Numbered from the stretch's first letter, positions 21,368 through 34,190 are shown. The stretch is 64,000 bases of DNA from Rhyacophila brunnea (GCA_022495005.1 JAGYXB010000158.1:186001-250000); one strand, 5' to 3'. Translations and numbers: made by a program. The notes: generated from the letters alone by a model not told the origin.

Positions 21368-23770
21368 GATGATCTAATATGATGACCAAAGAGATGACGT
21401 AGCGGTCGGACATTTCGGACATGGCTCAAGGGATGGTAGAGGGGACATGCTTGTGGAGTTTGCTGAAACCAACAATCTTCACATCATGAATTCCTTTTTT
21501 CAACATAAACCTACACGTAAATGGACGTGGAGAAGCCCGACAGGAAGGACCAGCGAAATCGATTACATCCTCACTGACAGAAAATATACATTTTTAAACT
21601 GTAAGGTGATCAATCAGTTTAACACCGGCAGTGATCACCGGATGGTGAGATGTAAGATAAGATTGAACGTCAAATCAGAAAGATCCAAACTGCAGAAGAA
21701 GTCAAATGCTCGCGTATACCTGCAGAACAATACTGAATTCCAAAATGAACTCAAAAATGCACTATCGGCTTTCTTAGATGAGAACGAAACCGTTTCCCTA
21801 TCCAACGCGGAGGATATAACGAATATTATTCTACAATGTGCAGAAAAAACAGGCGTAAAAAGCTCAGAAGTTACACCTTCCACCAAGCTTTCGAAGGCAA
21901 CATTGAATCTTATGGAGCAGAGAAGGAAAACCAAGAGCGATAGACAGGCGCAAAACGATATGGAGTTTTCATCACTTTGCAAAACCCTCCGAAGGAAGAT
22001 TAGAGAAGACCTTCGTAAATTCAATGTAAACCTCATACAAGCAATTGTGAAAGCAGGCAGAAGTTTAAACAAAAACAAGCAATGCTTGTCGATAGGAAAA
22101 CGTCAAATCACAGCACTAAAAGCAAAAGATGGTTCTATCGTCAGAAATTGGGAACACTTGTTAAGCCGAGTTGAAGAGTTCTACAGCGATCTCTACAGTG
22201 ATGACACTGACAATACGACTATAGACTTAGATCTTCAGAGAAATGGAAATTCGGAAGACCATACTCCCGAAATTACATCCTGGGAAGTAACCCATGCTTT
22301 AAATTACATGAAAAGTGGGAAAGCCCCCGGGGAAGACGGTTTAACGATAGATATCCTCAAAAAAGCAGGAAAGGATGCAAATGAAGTACTTGCACAATTG
22401 TTCACAGCCTGCATATGCAAAGAGGATGTCCCAGAGGTATGGAAAATGCCAGCATTGTCATTCTTCACAAAAAAGGTGACAGAGAAGACCTAGCAAATTA
22501 TCGTCCAATAAGTCTACTCCCTATTCTCTACAAGACGTTCACGAAAATTCTCTCAAACCGTCTGCAAAATGTACTAGACGAGAACCAACCGAGAGAACAA
22601 GCCGGATTTAGAGGAGGATACAGCACTATGGACCATATCCAAGTCGTCAGAGAAACCATAGAGCGGTACCAGGAATACAAACTGCCACTATGCATGGGTT
22701 TTATAGACTATGAGAAGGCGTTTGATTCGATAAAGAAATGTTCAATACTCGACGCACTCAGAAAACAAGGAATCCCTGGACGCTATATAAATATTTTCAA
22801 TAATATATACAGTAGCGCAACAGCATCTGTAAATCTCCATAAACCATCGCGCAGATTTCCTATCAGCAAAGGAGTCCGACAAGGTGATACAATCTCACCT
22901 AAACTATTTACAGCCACCCTTGAAGACTTATTCAGGCAACTTGACTGGAATGACAAAGGGATCCCCATAAATGGAGAATACCTGAGTCATCTGCGCTTTG
23001 CCGATGACATAGTAATTTTTTCGCAAGACTCAGAAGACCTCCAAAGCAGAATGCAGGAACTCGGAAGTAAGCAACAAAGTAGGTTTGAAAATAAATGTAA
23101 CAAAGACGAAAGTCATGTTCAACTGCTTTGCAGGCCAAAAAGAGATCCTCATCAATGGCACTCAGCTCGAACAGGTGAAAAGCTACATCTATCTGGGACA
23201 ACAAGTATCTATAGATGGATGTATATTTGATGAAATTGTTCGCAGAGTAAAGCTAGGCTGGAGTGCTTTTGGCCGCCTAAATAATGTCTTCAAAAGTGAC
23301 CTTCCACTGTGCCTAAAGCGCAAAGTGTTCAACCAGTGTGTGCTTCCTGTGATCACATATGCGTGTGAAACATGGACCCTAAGTAAAAGAGAGATCCAGA
23401 AACTTAGAATAGCACAACGTGGTATGGAGAGGTGCATGCTGGGCATAACGCGAAAGGACAAAAAGAGGAATGAGTGGATAAGGAAGCAGACAAGGGTTTG
23501 CGATGTAATAGAGTTTATTAAAAGCCTTAAATGGAGATGGGCTGGACACATAGCTCGAAGAAGAGACAATCGTTGGACAAATCTAGTCATCCAGTGGTAT
23601 CCAAGAAGTACAAAACGTCCGCAAGGTAGACCTAGAGGCCGCTGGATCGATGAAATGATAAAGTTCTGCGGAAGTACGTGGCAACGCAATGCACAGGACC
23701 GAGAGAAGTGGAAGCAACTTAAAGAGGCCTTCATCCAGCAGTGGATAGATTCAGGCTGATGATGATGATG
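21368..23770 (+). mobile_element. RTE-clade LINE, 5'-truncated, in neuroligin intron 4
   Basis: A non-LTR retrotransposon of 2.4 kb lying antisense to neuroligin. It is flanked by a perfect 13-bp target duplication ACTCTTTTATGAT (21355-21367 and 23771-23783) and ends in a short TGATGA tandem tail, typical of RTE elements. It begins inside the APE-like endonuclease, so about the first half of a full element is missing. A shorter copy lies at 2325-2649. The clean duplication and long readable frames suggest a fairly recent insertion. Confidence 0.93.
21447..23759 (+). pseudogene. RTE endonuclease/reverse transcriptase, two frameshifts
   Basis: Three frames make up one protein: 21447 to about 22445, about 22445-23080, and about 23080-23759. 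The first holds the endonuclease C-terminus (SEIDYIL, then GSDHRMV) and the start of the reverse transcriptase (GKAPGEDGL). The second holds NYRPISLLP, YEKAFDSI, KGVRQGDTISPKLF and the catalytic FADDIVIF at about 22994-23017. The third holds the C-terminal IRKQT, RWAGHIARRRDNRW and GRPRGRWIDEM region. Single-base indels near 22445 and 23080 break the frame, so this copy cannot make a full protein. Confidence 0.9.
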
Positions 23771-24086
23771 ACTCTTTTATGATTATATTGATTATTTGCT
23801 TTTTCTCATTACTTGCTATAACAAAAAGAAACAGTATGAGGTTATTTTTAATCAGACTTGTATCATGTTATAGGTAGTGATCTTTTACCAAATATTGACA
23901 GCTAAGTATACAACATTATTTTTATCCTTTTCTTTCGTAACGTATTTTGGTGTAGGAAATGTATAATAACGACGTAAAAAATATTAATACAACGGAAGCG
24001 ACATTATATTGACAACATAAACGAAATTATGAAATGATAAAAGCTTGATACAGACTATATGAAAAGAAAATGTCTCTATTTCTTAC

Positions 24087-24239
24087 CTAATAGTCCCAGG
24101 CGGAAATTGAGCGTGAGTACGATGACGTGTCCGTGGGAGGCCAGAACCGAACCGTCGTACGGGTTCCCTGAACCCCACTCGTATGACTCGCCGTGAACCC
24201 AAACCAGAACCGCATACGGAGCTTCCACGCCTCGATTTC
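24087..24239 (-). CDS. Nlg: Neuroligin exon 4 (oxyanion-hole region)
   Basis: Encodes residues 145-196: [23 protein letters not shown], then [42 protein letters not shown] replaces the HGGGF oxyanion-hole loop of active carboxylesterases and is typical of neuroligins. [13 protein letters not shown] is the universal strand-turn motif of the fold, completed by exon 5. Both boundaries split Gly codons. Acceptor AAAG, donor GTAAGA. Confidence 0.95.
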   Translation of the reverse strand, partial: EIEAWKLRMRFWFGFTASHTSGVQGTRTTVRFWPPTDTSSYSRSISAWDY

Positions 24240-25440
24240 CTTTGTGAGAGAAATAAATAATGAACAATGAAACTGTATACCCACGTATAATTAAATACAA
24301 TGGGTAGTGAAAATGTATAAAATATGTAGGTAAGTGTTACAAATTCACAAACGTAAAGTGTTTGCAAATAATATGAGGCATCTATTTCCAAAAACCACTT
24401 ATTGTCAAAATGTAACTCTTTGCACCAATTATAATATCTAAGCTCCCACTCAAATTCATTCCAAATGTATATATATATTATATAATATTATGCATATCTT
24501 ATCAGTGTCACATTGGCTGCCATAAGACAAACATTAAACATTAAATCAATCAAATCATAAACAGGGTGACCACGCGCATCCAAAGACCGTGAGCTCCAAA
24601 GGCACGGAAGTGAAACGTTATACACAAATTACAAACTAAATAGGTAGTGTGTGCATAGTGACTCGAAAGCCAATAGTGAGGGAGTTCCTCTGCCCACCAA
24701 GGACAAAAGGTGCTCAAGATTTCCCAGTCCAGCTTACCCACCCAAGCCCAAATTACAGTTCATTAAAATATCGTCAATAACAAAAAATACGTTCACATTA
24801 TATCTAATTTTACCCAATATGTAATAGTATATAACTTTTAAACCCGTCAAAAGCATAACATGAAAAAAATGGTTTAATAATTTACGTGAACTGATACATT
24901 CAATAAATAAATAAAAGCCGATGTACGAATTTTATTTTGTTTGTATGTACATATTTGTAATTATGTGCATTGATTAAAAAAGATAGAAACTACCATTAAA
25001 TCTGTATTAACCTACGCTTGAAATACAAAAATGCCGTTTACCACAAATTATAAATTAATGATATTGAGGCATAGAGCGAGCACAAGTTCGCACGACTTCC
25101 CTCAGTCCATCGCCAACTCTCGCACCTCCCGCCATGCTAGACCTGGAGCGCGTATATTGTTTTTGTATCACCGCTGCAGGGTAAGGGTAGGCGGGCATGG
25201 TAACGGAACCACGTAGTTTTTAGTTGAAGTCTTTTTAGTAAAGTAATCTAAGTACCTATCTTTTTACTTAAACTATGCTATCAATAAATTTTATCAAGCA
25301 TCATCAACTATCAACTCTAAATCAACGAATATAATTATTTTCTGAGATACATAACTAAAGTATTTTTAACGTATTACCTGTTAACTATTTGCTCAAATAT
25401 ATGGCGCAAAACCCAAAGTAGTGACGGATGCCACAACGAA
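24240..25440. other. Neuroligin intron 3, proximal part
   Basis: No gene seen. Two more GC-rich patches, 24555-24760 and 25065-25205, are unassigned; the short frames there do not resemble known proteins. Confidence 0.4.
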
Positions 25441-25462
25441 AATATACTGTGTTCTTATACTG

Positions 25463-27574
25463 TAGATCTACCATCATAAATTGGCGTTTCAGCGAGGGCG
25501 CTAGTATGACATTGAGAATGTTGCCATAACTAACAAAAAAATGGTTATTTATACATTTTTATTGGTAGTAGATTTATGTACAAAAATATTAAAATAAAAA
25601 ATAAACACAATCAAAATAAAAACGCGTTACTTTCTTTATAACCATGAGGAAGAAATGCATAGTTGGAAAAATCATAAATTGTAAAATATAAAGTAGTATT
25701 GTGTATATTTTAGTCATGGAAAAAAAATATAATAAAAAGGCGAAAATAAATTAAATTCACTCTAAAGACAGTAAAATAGTATCAAAATCAATGAAATTTT
25801 AAATAAAACACGATAACAAACTATAAATTACACAAACAATGTAGAAATTATATAACTACTATTATAATGGTTCAATTCCAGATAGACTATCATCCGATTC
25901 TGTGTCACTCTCAGGACCGTTTACGGTAAAAATAAAACCATCCATTTCTGTATCCATAATAGCATCTCTGGCGTAATATTGCTCTTCCAATTTTATGACA
26001 TGCTTACACACATTTTGCCATTCTTCTGTGGTAATACTTTCAAAGGCTGTTTCCGTTAATCCACATATATTGCTATTCAATTGTCCTACATTTTTTTGAG
26101 CAACCCTCCGTTTCATTGTGGCCCAGATTAATTCTATCGGATTAAGGTCACAGTGATATGGTGGGAGTCTTACTACCGTATGACCATGACTGGCAAGCGG
26201 TTCGTCAATGACGTATCTCTTTGGACCTTTGTGGGATAAAATTAATTCATAAAGTTGGCTTTTTCGCATTTCGTCAACTGGAATTCTACGTTCAAGAAGC
26301 CAATTCTTCATTTCACCTATGCGATTACCCATTGTTGGACATTTATCCTGCTGCACCAAATGGTAAGATGCATTATCCCCTACTACGATTGAGTTTTTGG
26401 GTAAATTGGGTAAAAGTCTTTCTATTACCCATTTTTTAAAATCGTCAGCATTCATGGAATCGTGGTAATCTCCTGTGGATACATGTCGATAATTCTGACG
26501 AGGCGTTATTATGGAATTCGAACTTGTAAATGTCAGTTTAATTAAAATACTAAATTTTGTAACTCCGTTTACATTCACAAATAATAAGTAAGTATTTATT
26601 TATATTGCTATCCGACATTAATGTTTTTTTATATCATAACTTTGAACAAAACTAAAAAAACAGAAGAAATTACTTGCGTTGTAATATAAATGCAACTTGG
26701 TAACACTGAAAATAAAACTCTGTCTGTCATGGCCGCTACCCGTTGTATCGCGTTATCAATAGGAATAATCAATCCCTTTTGTCTTTTCTCGTCATCGCAG
26801 AACTGCAATACTTTTAGAATGATGTCTCTGGCATTCCCACAAACTGTTTTAGAACTACTTGCCATTATGCACTATACTTATTTCTTCTGTATTTTCAATA
26901 ATAAAATATATATCCCGAATTCTGCACCCTGATGTTTGACAATGTAAACATTTGACTCAGTCTGGAATTAATTTGTCATAACGTCCAATCAGTAAACGCT
27001 ACTGAGTTATTTTTAGATTGCACTTCGTCTGCATTCATTTTTTCGTGGAGACATTATAATTGGTTGTTGATTATATTAAAATATAGCTTACTTTAAATAC
27101 TTACAAATTAATTGGTGCTAAGTAGCTATCGAATAATGTCAAATATTATAAGGTCACATTTGTTTATTAATAATCTAAAATGCTCTTTTTATATTTACAA
27201 ATGTACAAACAATAAAAATCTTGCGAGCAAGAAAATCAGCACACTTAAATTAGCAACAAACACACGTTTGATTATAAAATACTATATCAAATATAAAATT
27301 ATGTATAAGGTACATTTCTTGTTAAGAAGGATAAAGCTTTTTTTACTTGTTGATCTTTTTTTTTATATTTTGTAAGTAAGTATATTTTATGTATCAACAC
27401 TAAATATAATATGTTTTTTTATATTTTGACGCCATGAGAGTTAGATAAACGCAAGCGCAATCCATAATTCGAGAAACATGTTGTAAAATTAAATGGCGTT
27501 TGTGACAAATTTATCCTCGATAGACAATTTTAGTTTCAAATTCGACCGGCCGCCAACTTACGATGGTAGATCTA
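25463..27574 (-). mobile_element. IS630/Tc1-mariner-like DNA transposon
   Basis: A 2.1-kb element with inverted ends of about 24 bp: TAGATCTACCATC(A/G)TAA(A/G)TTGGCG at left (25463-25486) and inverted at right (to 27574). TA lies at both edges as expected for this superfamily; TACTG also repeats immediately outside (25458-25462 and 27575-27579), so the exact duplication is ambiguous. It carries a broken transposase on the minus strand and sits in neuroligin intron 3. Confidence 0.88.
25862..26865 (-). pseudogene. IS630-like DDE transposase, interrupted
   Basis: The N-terminal part (26629-26865, from ATG at 26865) reads MASSSKTVCGNARDIILKV and looks like the start of the helix-turn-helix region. 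The C-terminal part (25862-26578, 238 codons) holds IVVGDNASYH (second catalytic Asp), VVRLPPYHCDLNPIELIW (third acidic residue, Glu) and an acidic tail (DTESDDSLSGIEPL). The region with the first catalytic Asp and the rest of the DNA-binding domain is missing or scrambled between about 26580 and 26700. The copy is therefore probably inactive. Confidence 0.85.
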
Positions 27575-27815
27575 TACTGATGATATTATTCTCCCAAGAT
27601 GAATAACTAACCTGCCATTGGTCGGCAATACTAGCTGTTCAATCAAGTTCCTTCGGGGATTGATATATTTCACTTACGTGAGATGAGTTTAGGTTAACGT
27701 TGATTTATAATTAATAGTTCAAAAAAATTTATCTATTTACTCACTCAGTGTAGTTTATTGTACTGTATTATTTTGTTTTAACGTATTTTCATTTTATTTA
27801 TACGTAACTACATAT

Positions 27816-28207
27816 AAAGCGCCTAGTTTTAAAAGCCCCTAAAACGACTTTAGGTAGTTCTGAGAAAGATGAGAAAAACGGTTTTAGGTAGTTTTGAGAA
27901 AAATGAGAAAAATCATTTCTATTAAATTTGTGAACTTTATGTATTTATTTTGTAATTTGTTACATTCTATAGAGTATTTTGGCTTTCCGTTTTAGGGGTA
28001 TTTGAAAAGCACACCCAACCATTTTAGCGGGTTTTGAAATATACCCTAATTTTTGATCATACGTATTGACGGTTTTTGGCGTTTTTTCAATCTCTCAATC
28101 TGCTCAATCTTTGGCCATCATATAGGTAACAAACATATCCATCTAAATACATATCTAACTCAAAAATTTTCAAAAACCGTTTTAGGGACTTTTGAAACTA
28201 GGCGCTT
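27816..28207. mobile_element. MITE with ~30-bp inverted ends
   Basis: 392 bp. The left end reads AAAGCGCCTAGTTTTAAAAG; the right end is its inverted near-copy. Both continue with CCCTAAAACG-type sequence, and the CCTAAAAC motif (or its complement) recurs inside. CATAT flanks both sides (27811-27815 and 28208-28212). No coding capacity. Confidence 0.8.
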
Positions 28208-28213
28208 CATATT

Positions 28214-28890
28214 TAGAACCGAGTTTGCTAACATGTTATATTATAACTAATAACATATATAATAAAATTCATCTGCTTAGATTTCAAGTAAGTGATACAT
28301 ACTTTATTATACAATCCAGCTTAAACTTAAGTAGGTAGGTATTATAATATTATAAAACCTTAATAAGTGAGTAGGTGTAAGCCTTTCTCTTCGAGTAAAC
28401 AGAGCTAAATGAATTATTACAAACTCAACCTGCTCCTGTTATGATCACTAATAAATTGTAACGCATGAGTATCTATGTACTAAATATTGTACTCGTAATT
28501 ACACCAGCGAGATTCCATTAAATTTATATTATTATTTAATAAACGAGGTTAAGATACAAACTTCATTAATATTTAATATAAATGGGAATATATCTTATAT
28601 GTCTTAGGTTACTTCTAATAATTAAGTATACCATATTATTATTTCAACCTTCCAAGAAAACAGAAAATGTTTTTTGGGAATTGACAGTCTTGTTAATACA
28701 TTTATTAATAATTAATATATTAAATAATTATTACATAAGACGAATTAAGATCTTTTTGAAGGACACAAATATTGTACAAGAATAATGAATATATGATAAT
28801 ATATGTACATTATATATCTAAATATAAATGTGTAAAAGATTTGGCGTTTACTTAGTAATCCTCGTTATAAACTAGTATTTATCGCATTTA
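28214..28890. other. AT-rich intron stretch
   Basis: No gene, repeat or RNA feature recognised. Confidence 0.4.
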
Positions 28891-28944
28891 AAAAATGTAG
28901 TGAAAATTAAGAATCCGATCACGCTATTATTAATTATTTTTTTA

Positions 28945-29325
28945 CTTGACTTAGGTTTGTTCAACGCGTGCGTACTACCCGAGCTCCTATATTGTGTCTG
29001 CCAAACATGGTATCTTACCAATCTTCAAAGGTCTCGACTTTTGAGCTTTAAGAATCGATGTCTCCGCAGAATCTTTACAAAATGGTTGACGTAATCATGA
29101 AGAGACACTTTACGTGGTTGACAGAGAGTACGACACTCCGTATCATTGTGGTACAACCTCAATGATTCTGTCACTGTCGCCTTTTCCTCACCCTACAGCG
29201 GTGCTACTACGCACTACAGATCTTACATGGTGGGAGACGTGAGGATGGACCGAGGGAAATGGCGTTACCTTGTGCTTGCCGTATTCCTCAAGACTAGAAC
29301 ATCACAGGGTGAAGTAAGTAAGTAA
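28945..29325 (+). mobile_element. Decayed RTE-like LINE 3' fragment
   Basis: A short frame reads LFNACVLPELLYCVCQTWYLT...RSRLLSFKNRCLRRIF. This matches the thumb/C-terminal region of RTE reverse transcriptases (VLPxLLYGxExW..., then RCLRRI). The sequence after it is out of frame, and the fragment ends in a TAAG tandem run at about 29311-29327, the kind of tail RTE elements carry. It belongs to a different family from 21368-23770. Confidence 0.7.
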
Positions 29326-29339
29326 GTAATTCAATTGGT

Positions 29340-29760
29340 AATTCCGTAACCCCAGAATTGCAATCAGTCCTCACACGGGCCCAATTGGTCATGGAGATCT
29401 GATAGCAACCGAGGCCAACTTTGTGGCATTCGAGAAATTTGCATCGTCGTATGGGGAGCGGGATAGTCCCGACTTTTCTGTAGACTCATCCATTTCAATT
29501 CGTGACACTCAGTATGCGGGTACACAAAGCGCTTAATGTCAGCGGACAGCAAAGCCAGTCTAAAAAACAAAAAAAAAATCTTTCTTTACTTTCTTCCTTA
29601 AGCACTGCGGTGCATGGTTGCAACATCAGTACCGTGCGGCTCCGCCTCGGGACTTAAAATCACTTCTTTCAGACACGTTTAAAGCGTCATAGAAAGCGAC
29701 CATGCATATCCACGGCTGTGCACATATGACGGGTGGTGGTGGGAACTTTAACGTACGTAC
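29340..29760 (+). mobile_element. R1-like LINE 3' end, copy 2
   Basis: Encodes PHTGPIGHGDLIATEANFVAF, then EKFASSYGERD, closely matching the C-terminus of the element at 48680-49336. It continues into the same 3' UTR style (GCGGTGCA, ACCGTGCGGCTCCGC, TGGTGGGAA). It lies directly after the RTE fragment. No clear target duplication. Confidence 0.8.
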
Positions 29761-32056
29761 CTATTATTAACATACTTTTATTGTTATTTTTAGCAAAAAA
29801 AAACAGTTTTATAAAAAAGTTAAAATGTATTTATTTTATTATTAGCATAGTACGTAAATATTAATATTTGTTCGATTTTTGGACAATGGTGTATTGAATA
29901 ATAATGTTTCGGATAATGGGATTCCTTAGCAACTGCTGTAGGGTTACTAACTGAACACCGAAACTGCTTAATTCAATTTGATTGAAGAACACCTTGATAT
30001 TATAACTAACAATATTAGCAGAGCAACTATTATGTCGCACCTGTCATAGGACGAGGAAGGTGCAAAGAGGATATGCTAATTAATGTGAGATTAAACGTAA
30101 ACAATGCTTAGGAGATATGTAGATTGAAGATATCCAGGTGATACATTTACGAAAATTATAATGTTTGTTTTATAATGGGATAAGACAAACAACCTTAACA
30201 GGAAAAGTAACTATGTTTAATAATTAAACAGGGGAAGTGTTTTTGATTACAATATAGAACCCAATTAGGTCCGTCAAAATATAAGTAGGTAAGCCAACAA
30301 GACTAAAATAATAAACAGAGAACTTGTTGAAACTGATAGACCATTGACGTAGGTCTTATTCAAAGACACTAAGGGCGAGTGTAGTACTACTAGGGATAAA
30401 ATAATATATCGCCAGAATAGCAAAACATGTAGGTACATAAATATAATATACCCAATATATTTATAATTATATATCTTTAAAAGTATTAATTGAATTACAT
30501 AATCAATCTTTATTTATCTAAAAATGATGTGTGGAGACAGAATAGTCGTAGTCGCTTTAAAGTTTCAAAGAGAGAGTTTATTTATCGATACAAGAATAAA
30601 TAAATAAATACTATGATACAGATGATAGAGTTATGTTATAATCGCGGGTACGGATGAATTGATGAGGCTGATGTTATCGAGAGATTAATAGAACCACGAG
30701 ACTGGACTCCAGTGAATAACGGTTGACTGTGTCGAGTGACGGCCTCGAGTTATGGATAGTCTTTGCTATTTATATAAATGTAGTTCACAAAAGACATTTT
30801 CGCAATTAAACAAATCATAATATACACTATTGATCTAGGTTATGATTGAGAAAATGCTGACTATCGCTTCCGCTACTTTGTTTTATTTTTCCTCTTTGAA
30901 AAAAGGACATATTTCTGCATGTATGTACAAGTGACGAAATATGATAAATTATTATATACTCTTGTCATTGATTAAATGTAATATACTATTTTTACGTATA
31001 CCGTTAATTTATTATCAAAACTAATTTTATTTGTTGAAAATACTGTCAATAATTATTTATACACATAATTCATATTATTTAATTAAGCAAATTTTCATAA
31101 TAATTGAGTATATGAATCTTTAAATTTTATAAAATAGAATAAATAATTTCAGAAACTTTTTTATTAAAAAATGATTTATATTATTTTATGAGAGTAACCC
31201 TAGTTATAAAATATTATTTCCCATCTTTAACGTATACTATAATAGAACATATGTGTGTATACTATAATTAGACGAATTTTAAAATATCTAAAAATCTATA
31301 TCGACATCAATAAAATTTTTATTTTAAATAATTTCTATCATGTAAATTTGAATGATTAATATATATTGAATACTACGTTAATTCCAGTATTCTAAGCTAT
31401 CCTAAACGCCAAACCAGAAAAGTTGCAGGAAAGTGAAATTTAGAAATTACCAAACAATACTTATTCAATTTTAGTTTTGTAATATCGAAATATTAAAAAA
31501 AAACATTTTTCGTGTTTCAAATTAAGTACCTACATTTAATTTTGGGGATTTTTTCCAATTTCAATGTTATGAAAAATTTAATACATTAGAAAAAAAATGT
31601 CACTCAGTATCTTAAGAAGTGGCACGAAAATAATTGTTTTTTATATTCAATATAATCCTATGCATTTAGATTTATTCAGAAATGTCGAAAATTTCATAGA
31701 GAATCGATTGATGTAAAAAACGTATTTCGAGAAATCAGCGTCTAGTCTAGATATTTTTTTCCAATCAATGGTTTGTTGTACCTTCTGAAATTATGTGTTG
31801 ATATAGGCAACAAAGAAGAACTCGACGAAGTGTATTTTTATTGTTTTATATTATGTGAGCTTCTAACTCGTACACTATTATGTCGAAATTAATGTATGTA
31901 TTATCAAATAATATCTCTAGTCGTATTCCAAAAACATTCTCGAAATAGTCCAGAAATAAATTGGAACCCATTCGCAGGTACAAAATGGTCGCGAGGACAA
32001 TACGGAAGCTTTGTTTAATTGTGAATTTAAATGGTATTGTGTAGTTGTCGACTCAC
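29761..32056. other. Neuroligin intron 3, distal part
   Basis: AT-rich. A less AT-rich block at 30530-30770 has no coding frame; I could not decide whether it is an LTR relic or unique sequence. Nothing else recognised. Confidence 0.4.
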
Positions 32057-32175
32057 CGCTTCCCGGAACGTAGATGTTGAGGTTGAGGCAGTCCTCGCTT
32101 TGGTTTGTGAGAAGAGGCAGCATCCTCTTCAACTGCTGGAAGCGACCCTTTGGCATTCTGGTGAGGGCGGCTGTC
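32057..32175 (-). CDS. Nlg: Neuroligin exon 3
   Basis: Encodes residues 105-145: TAALTRMPKGRFQQLKRMLP, then LLTNQSEDCLNLNIYVPGSG. SEDCLNLNIY is the hallmark EDCLYLNI motif of the carboxylesterase family; its Cys134 is expected to pair with Cys95 of exon 2. Asn129 in NQS is a glycosylation sequon conserved in neuroligins. Acceptor ACAG, donor GTGAG. The incoming Arg and outgoing Gly codons are split, and the phases match exons 2 and 4 exactly. Confidence 0.95.
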
Positions 32176-32800
32176 CTGTACACATACATAATACATACGT
32201 GTTAATAGAAAGCTACAAATCGACGGATTAATTGTGTAATAGTCATTGGATTTATTGTAAATAATAACTACCTGGTAATATTTAAAAAAATATATAAACA
32301 TTACATTTAATGACAATCATGTTACTTTCAATTTTAGTAACAATATATGATTAATAAATAACTAATATGTGACACAGTGTGTGCATAAAAAATAATTTTA
32401 GTTGCTAAAACGGAAAAAGTATAGATAATAATAAATTATGTGGAGCATAATTATATATGCTTTCCACAGAGTAGAAATTAACATATTTTTTTACGAGGAC
32501 CAGTTGTTAATCAGTCGTCTATATAATTGGGTCCTTGCACTGGATCAAATAATAATATAGGTACCTACATATTTTCTTTTCTACCCAAAGGATTGAGCCC
32601 GCAACTCGTAGATAATCAGTTTTTTGACTAGGCCGTGTATGCGCGAAATCAAAACTGAACAATATTTTTTTTATTCAATACTGAATTCATACATGATTTA
32701 AAAATGTTTGATACTTTTGTTTTCAAGAACAAAAGAAAATATTATTCAACGCCGACAATAAAAAAAATTGGTTCACGCCGGACGTGTGTTATATATCAAT
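32176..32800. other. Neuroligin intron 2, proximal part
   Basis: AT-rich, no feature recognised. Confidence 0.4.
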
Positions 32801-33035
32801 CAGCGCTCGAAATGGAAAATTATACGAACCGGAGCGCTAAATAATTTTACAAAAATATTATGATGGTTATTTAATTTTATATGTATTTTATAAAAAAAGA
32901 GTGTCGGATTTTTAGTTATATGGACTATCTAGTTGAGACCATCAAATTATTTTTTCCACGAGACAGAGCAATAGTTTTTCCTATTTTACAAACCGGAACG
33001 ATGCTCCGGTATGCTCTGGTCCATTTCGAGCCCTG
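32801..33035. mobile_element. hAT-like MITE
   Basis: 235 bp. Ends read CAGCGCTCGAAATGGA at left and (inverted) CAGGGCTCGAAATGGA at right, the CAG-start typical of hAT elements. ACCGGAGC recurs inside both ends. The flanking octamers ATATCAAT and AATTCAAT match at 6 of 8, consistent with a decayed 8-bp duplication. Confidence 0.8.
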
Positions 33036-33955
33036 AATTCAATTAATAATTTCCTTTCCTACTTGCTAGTTAATAGTACCTTGATTTATCATAAAGCAGA
33101 TTGTCTCTTGATTGACGGAATTTAAAACACATAAGTTATAATGTAGATATAAGAAATATTTTGCATAAATCATTAAAGAATCGATAGTTTAAAGATAAGA
33201 CCACTCATCCAGAAACTGAATGATGAGTCCCACTTGAAAATTTTCTTAGGATTTTGTCTAGAAAGTTTTTGTAAACGTATCTTTTACTAAACAACAAATT
33301 TCCTTACAATATTAATTATGAGGCCTTATAATAACATTCCTCAGTTTAAATAATGAGTTTCTTATAAAATTATTAATCAAGATACCAAGAATTTATTTTT
33401 GGCAAAAACATTTTAACCCATGTCTATTTATTTCCACATCATGATATCTGATATTTCTTTTGAAAACTGTTTTATTATTCAAGTTCCATTAATGTATGGT
33501 TGTATTATATTTTGTTAAAATGAAATATAGAAACGCCGCACAACTGTGAACGACTATCTAGTCACTGATGTATTCAGGTACTCTTGAACTTCTAATGACA
33601 TCTTGTGTGGGACTAACTTTATTTACTTCCTCACATATTATACGGTGATATAGTTCAATAATTAAATTAAGAAATTCTAATTTAAACTAGTTTTGGATTA
33701 ATCCGAAAGACGATATCAAGGCCTATAATACTAATTCTGATAAAATAACATAATACTGTTATCAATTATTACAGTACATGTAAATTCAATTTCAGTAAAA
33801 TACCCACAGACGATAAGTATTATTCAATTTTTTACTTAATACTCGTACTTATTACTCGTACTTAAAAATTAACGCAATTTAGAAAGCACATCAGAGTAGG
33901 TATTGTAAAAATTACTAGTTATTCTCGCCGCAATTAAATTTGTCAAAATGCACAT
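33036..33955. other. AT-rich intron stretch
   Basis: No feature recognised. Confidence 0.4.
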
Positions 33956-33969
33956 AACTTAATCGGACG

Positions 33970-34190
33970 CCGACAACATGGGCGCCGAGTGTCGTATTTT
34001 TTTTTTCAAAAAGATTTTTTTTTGTGGTTATATAATTTATCTGAGTATTTTTAAATTATGTATGTTGTTTGATAGAATTAATTATTTATCATTGCATTTA
34101 CACTCCGATCTGGATCTCAGTAGTTGTCTAGTTACTTTTTAACAAGAAATGAATGTTAACTATTTGCTGAATATAATGTTATAAATGTAT
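33970..34190 (+). repeat. SINE family A tail with adjoining family B fragment
   Basis: GCCGAGTGTCGTATTTTTTT, AAAAAGATTTTTTTTTGTGG and TTTTTAAATTATGTATGTTG match the family A tail. At 34136-34180 the block TTTTTAACAAGAAATGAATG, TTAACTATTTGCTGAA matches the family B tail. Both heads are absent. Confidence 0.6.

Noticed and set aside
22783..23734. Minus-strand open frames inside the RTE element
   Set aside because: They are antisense shadows of the reverse transcriptase frames and have no independent motifs.
30530..30770. Possible LTR
   Set aside because: No second LTR copy, no primer-binding site and no gag-pol nearby.
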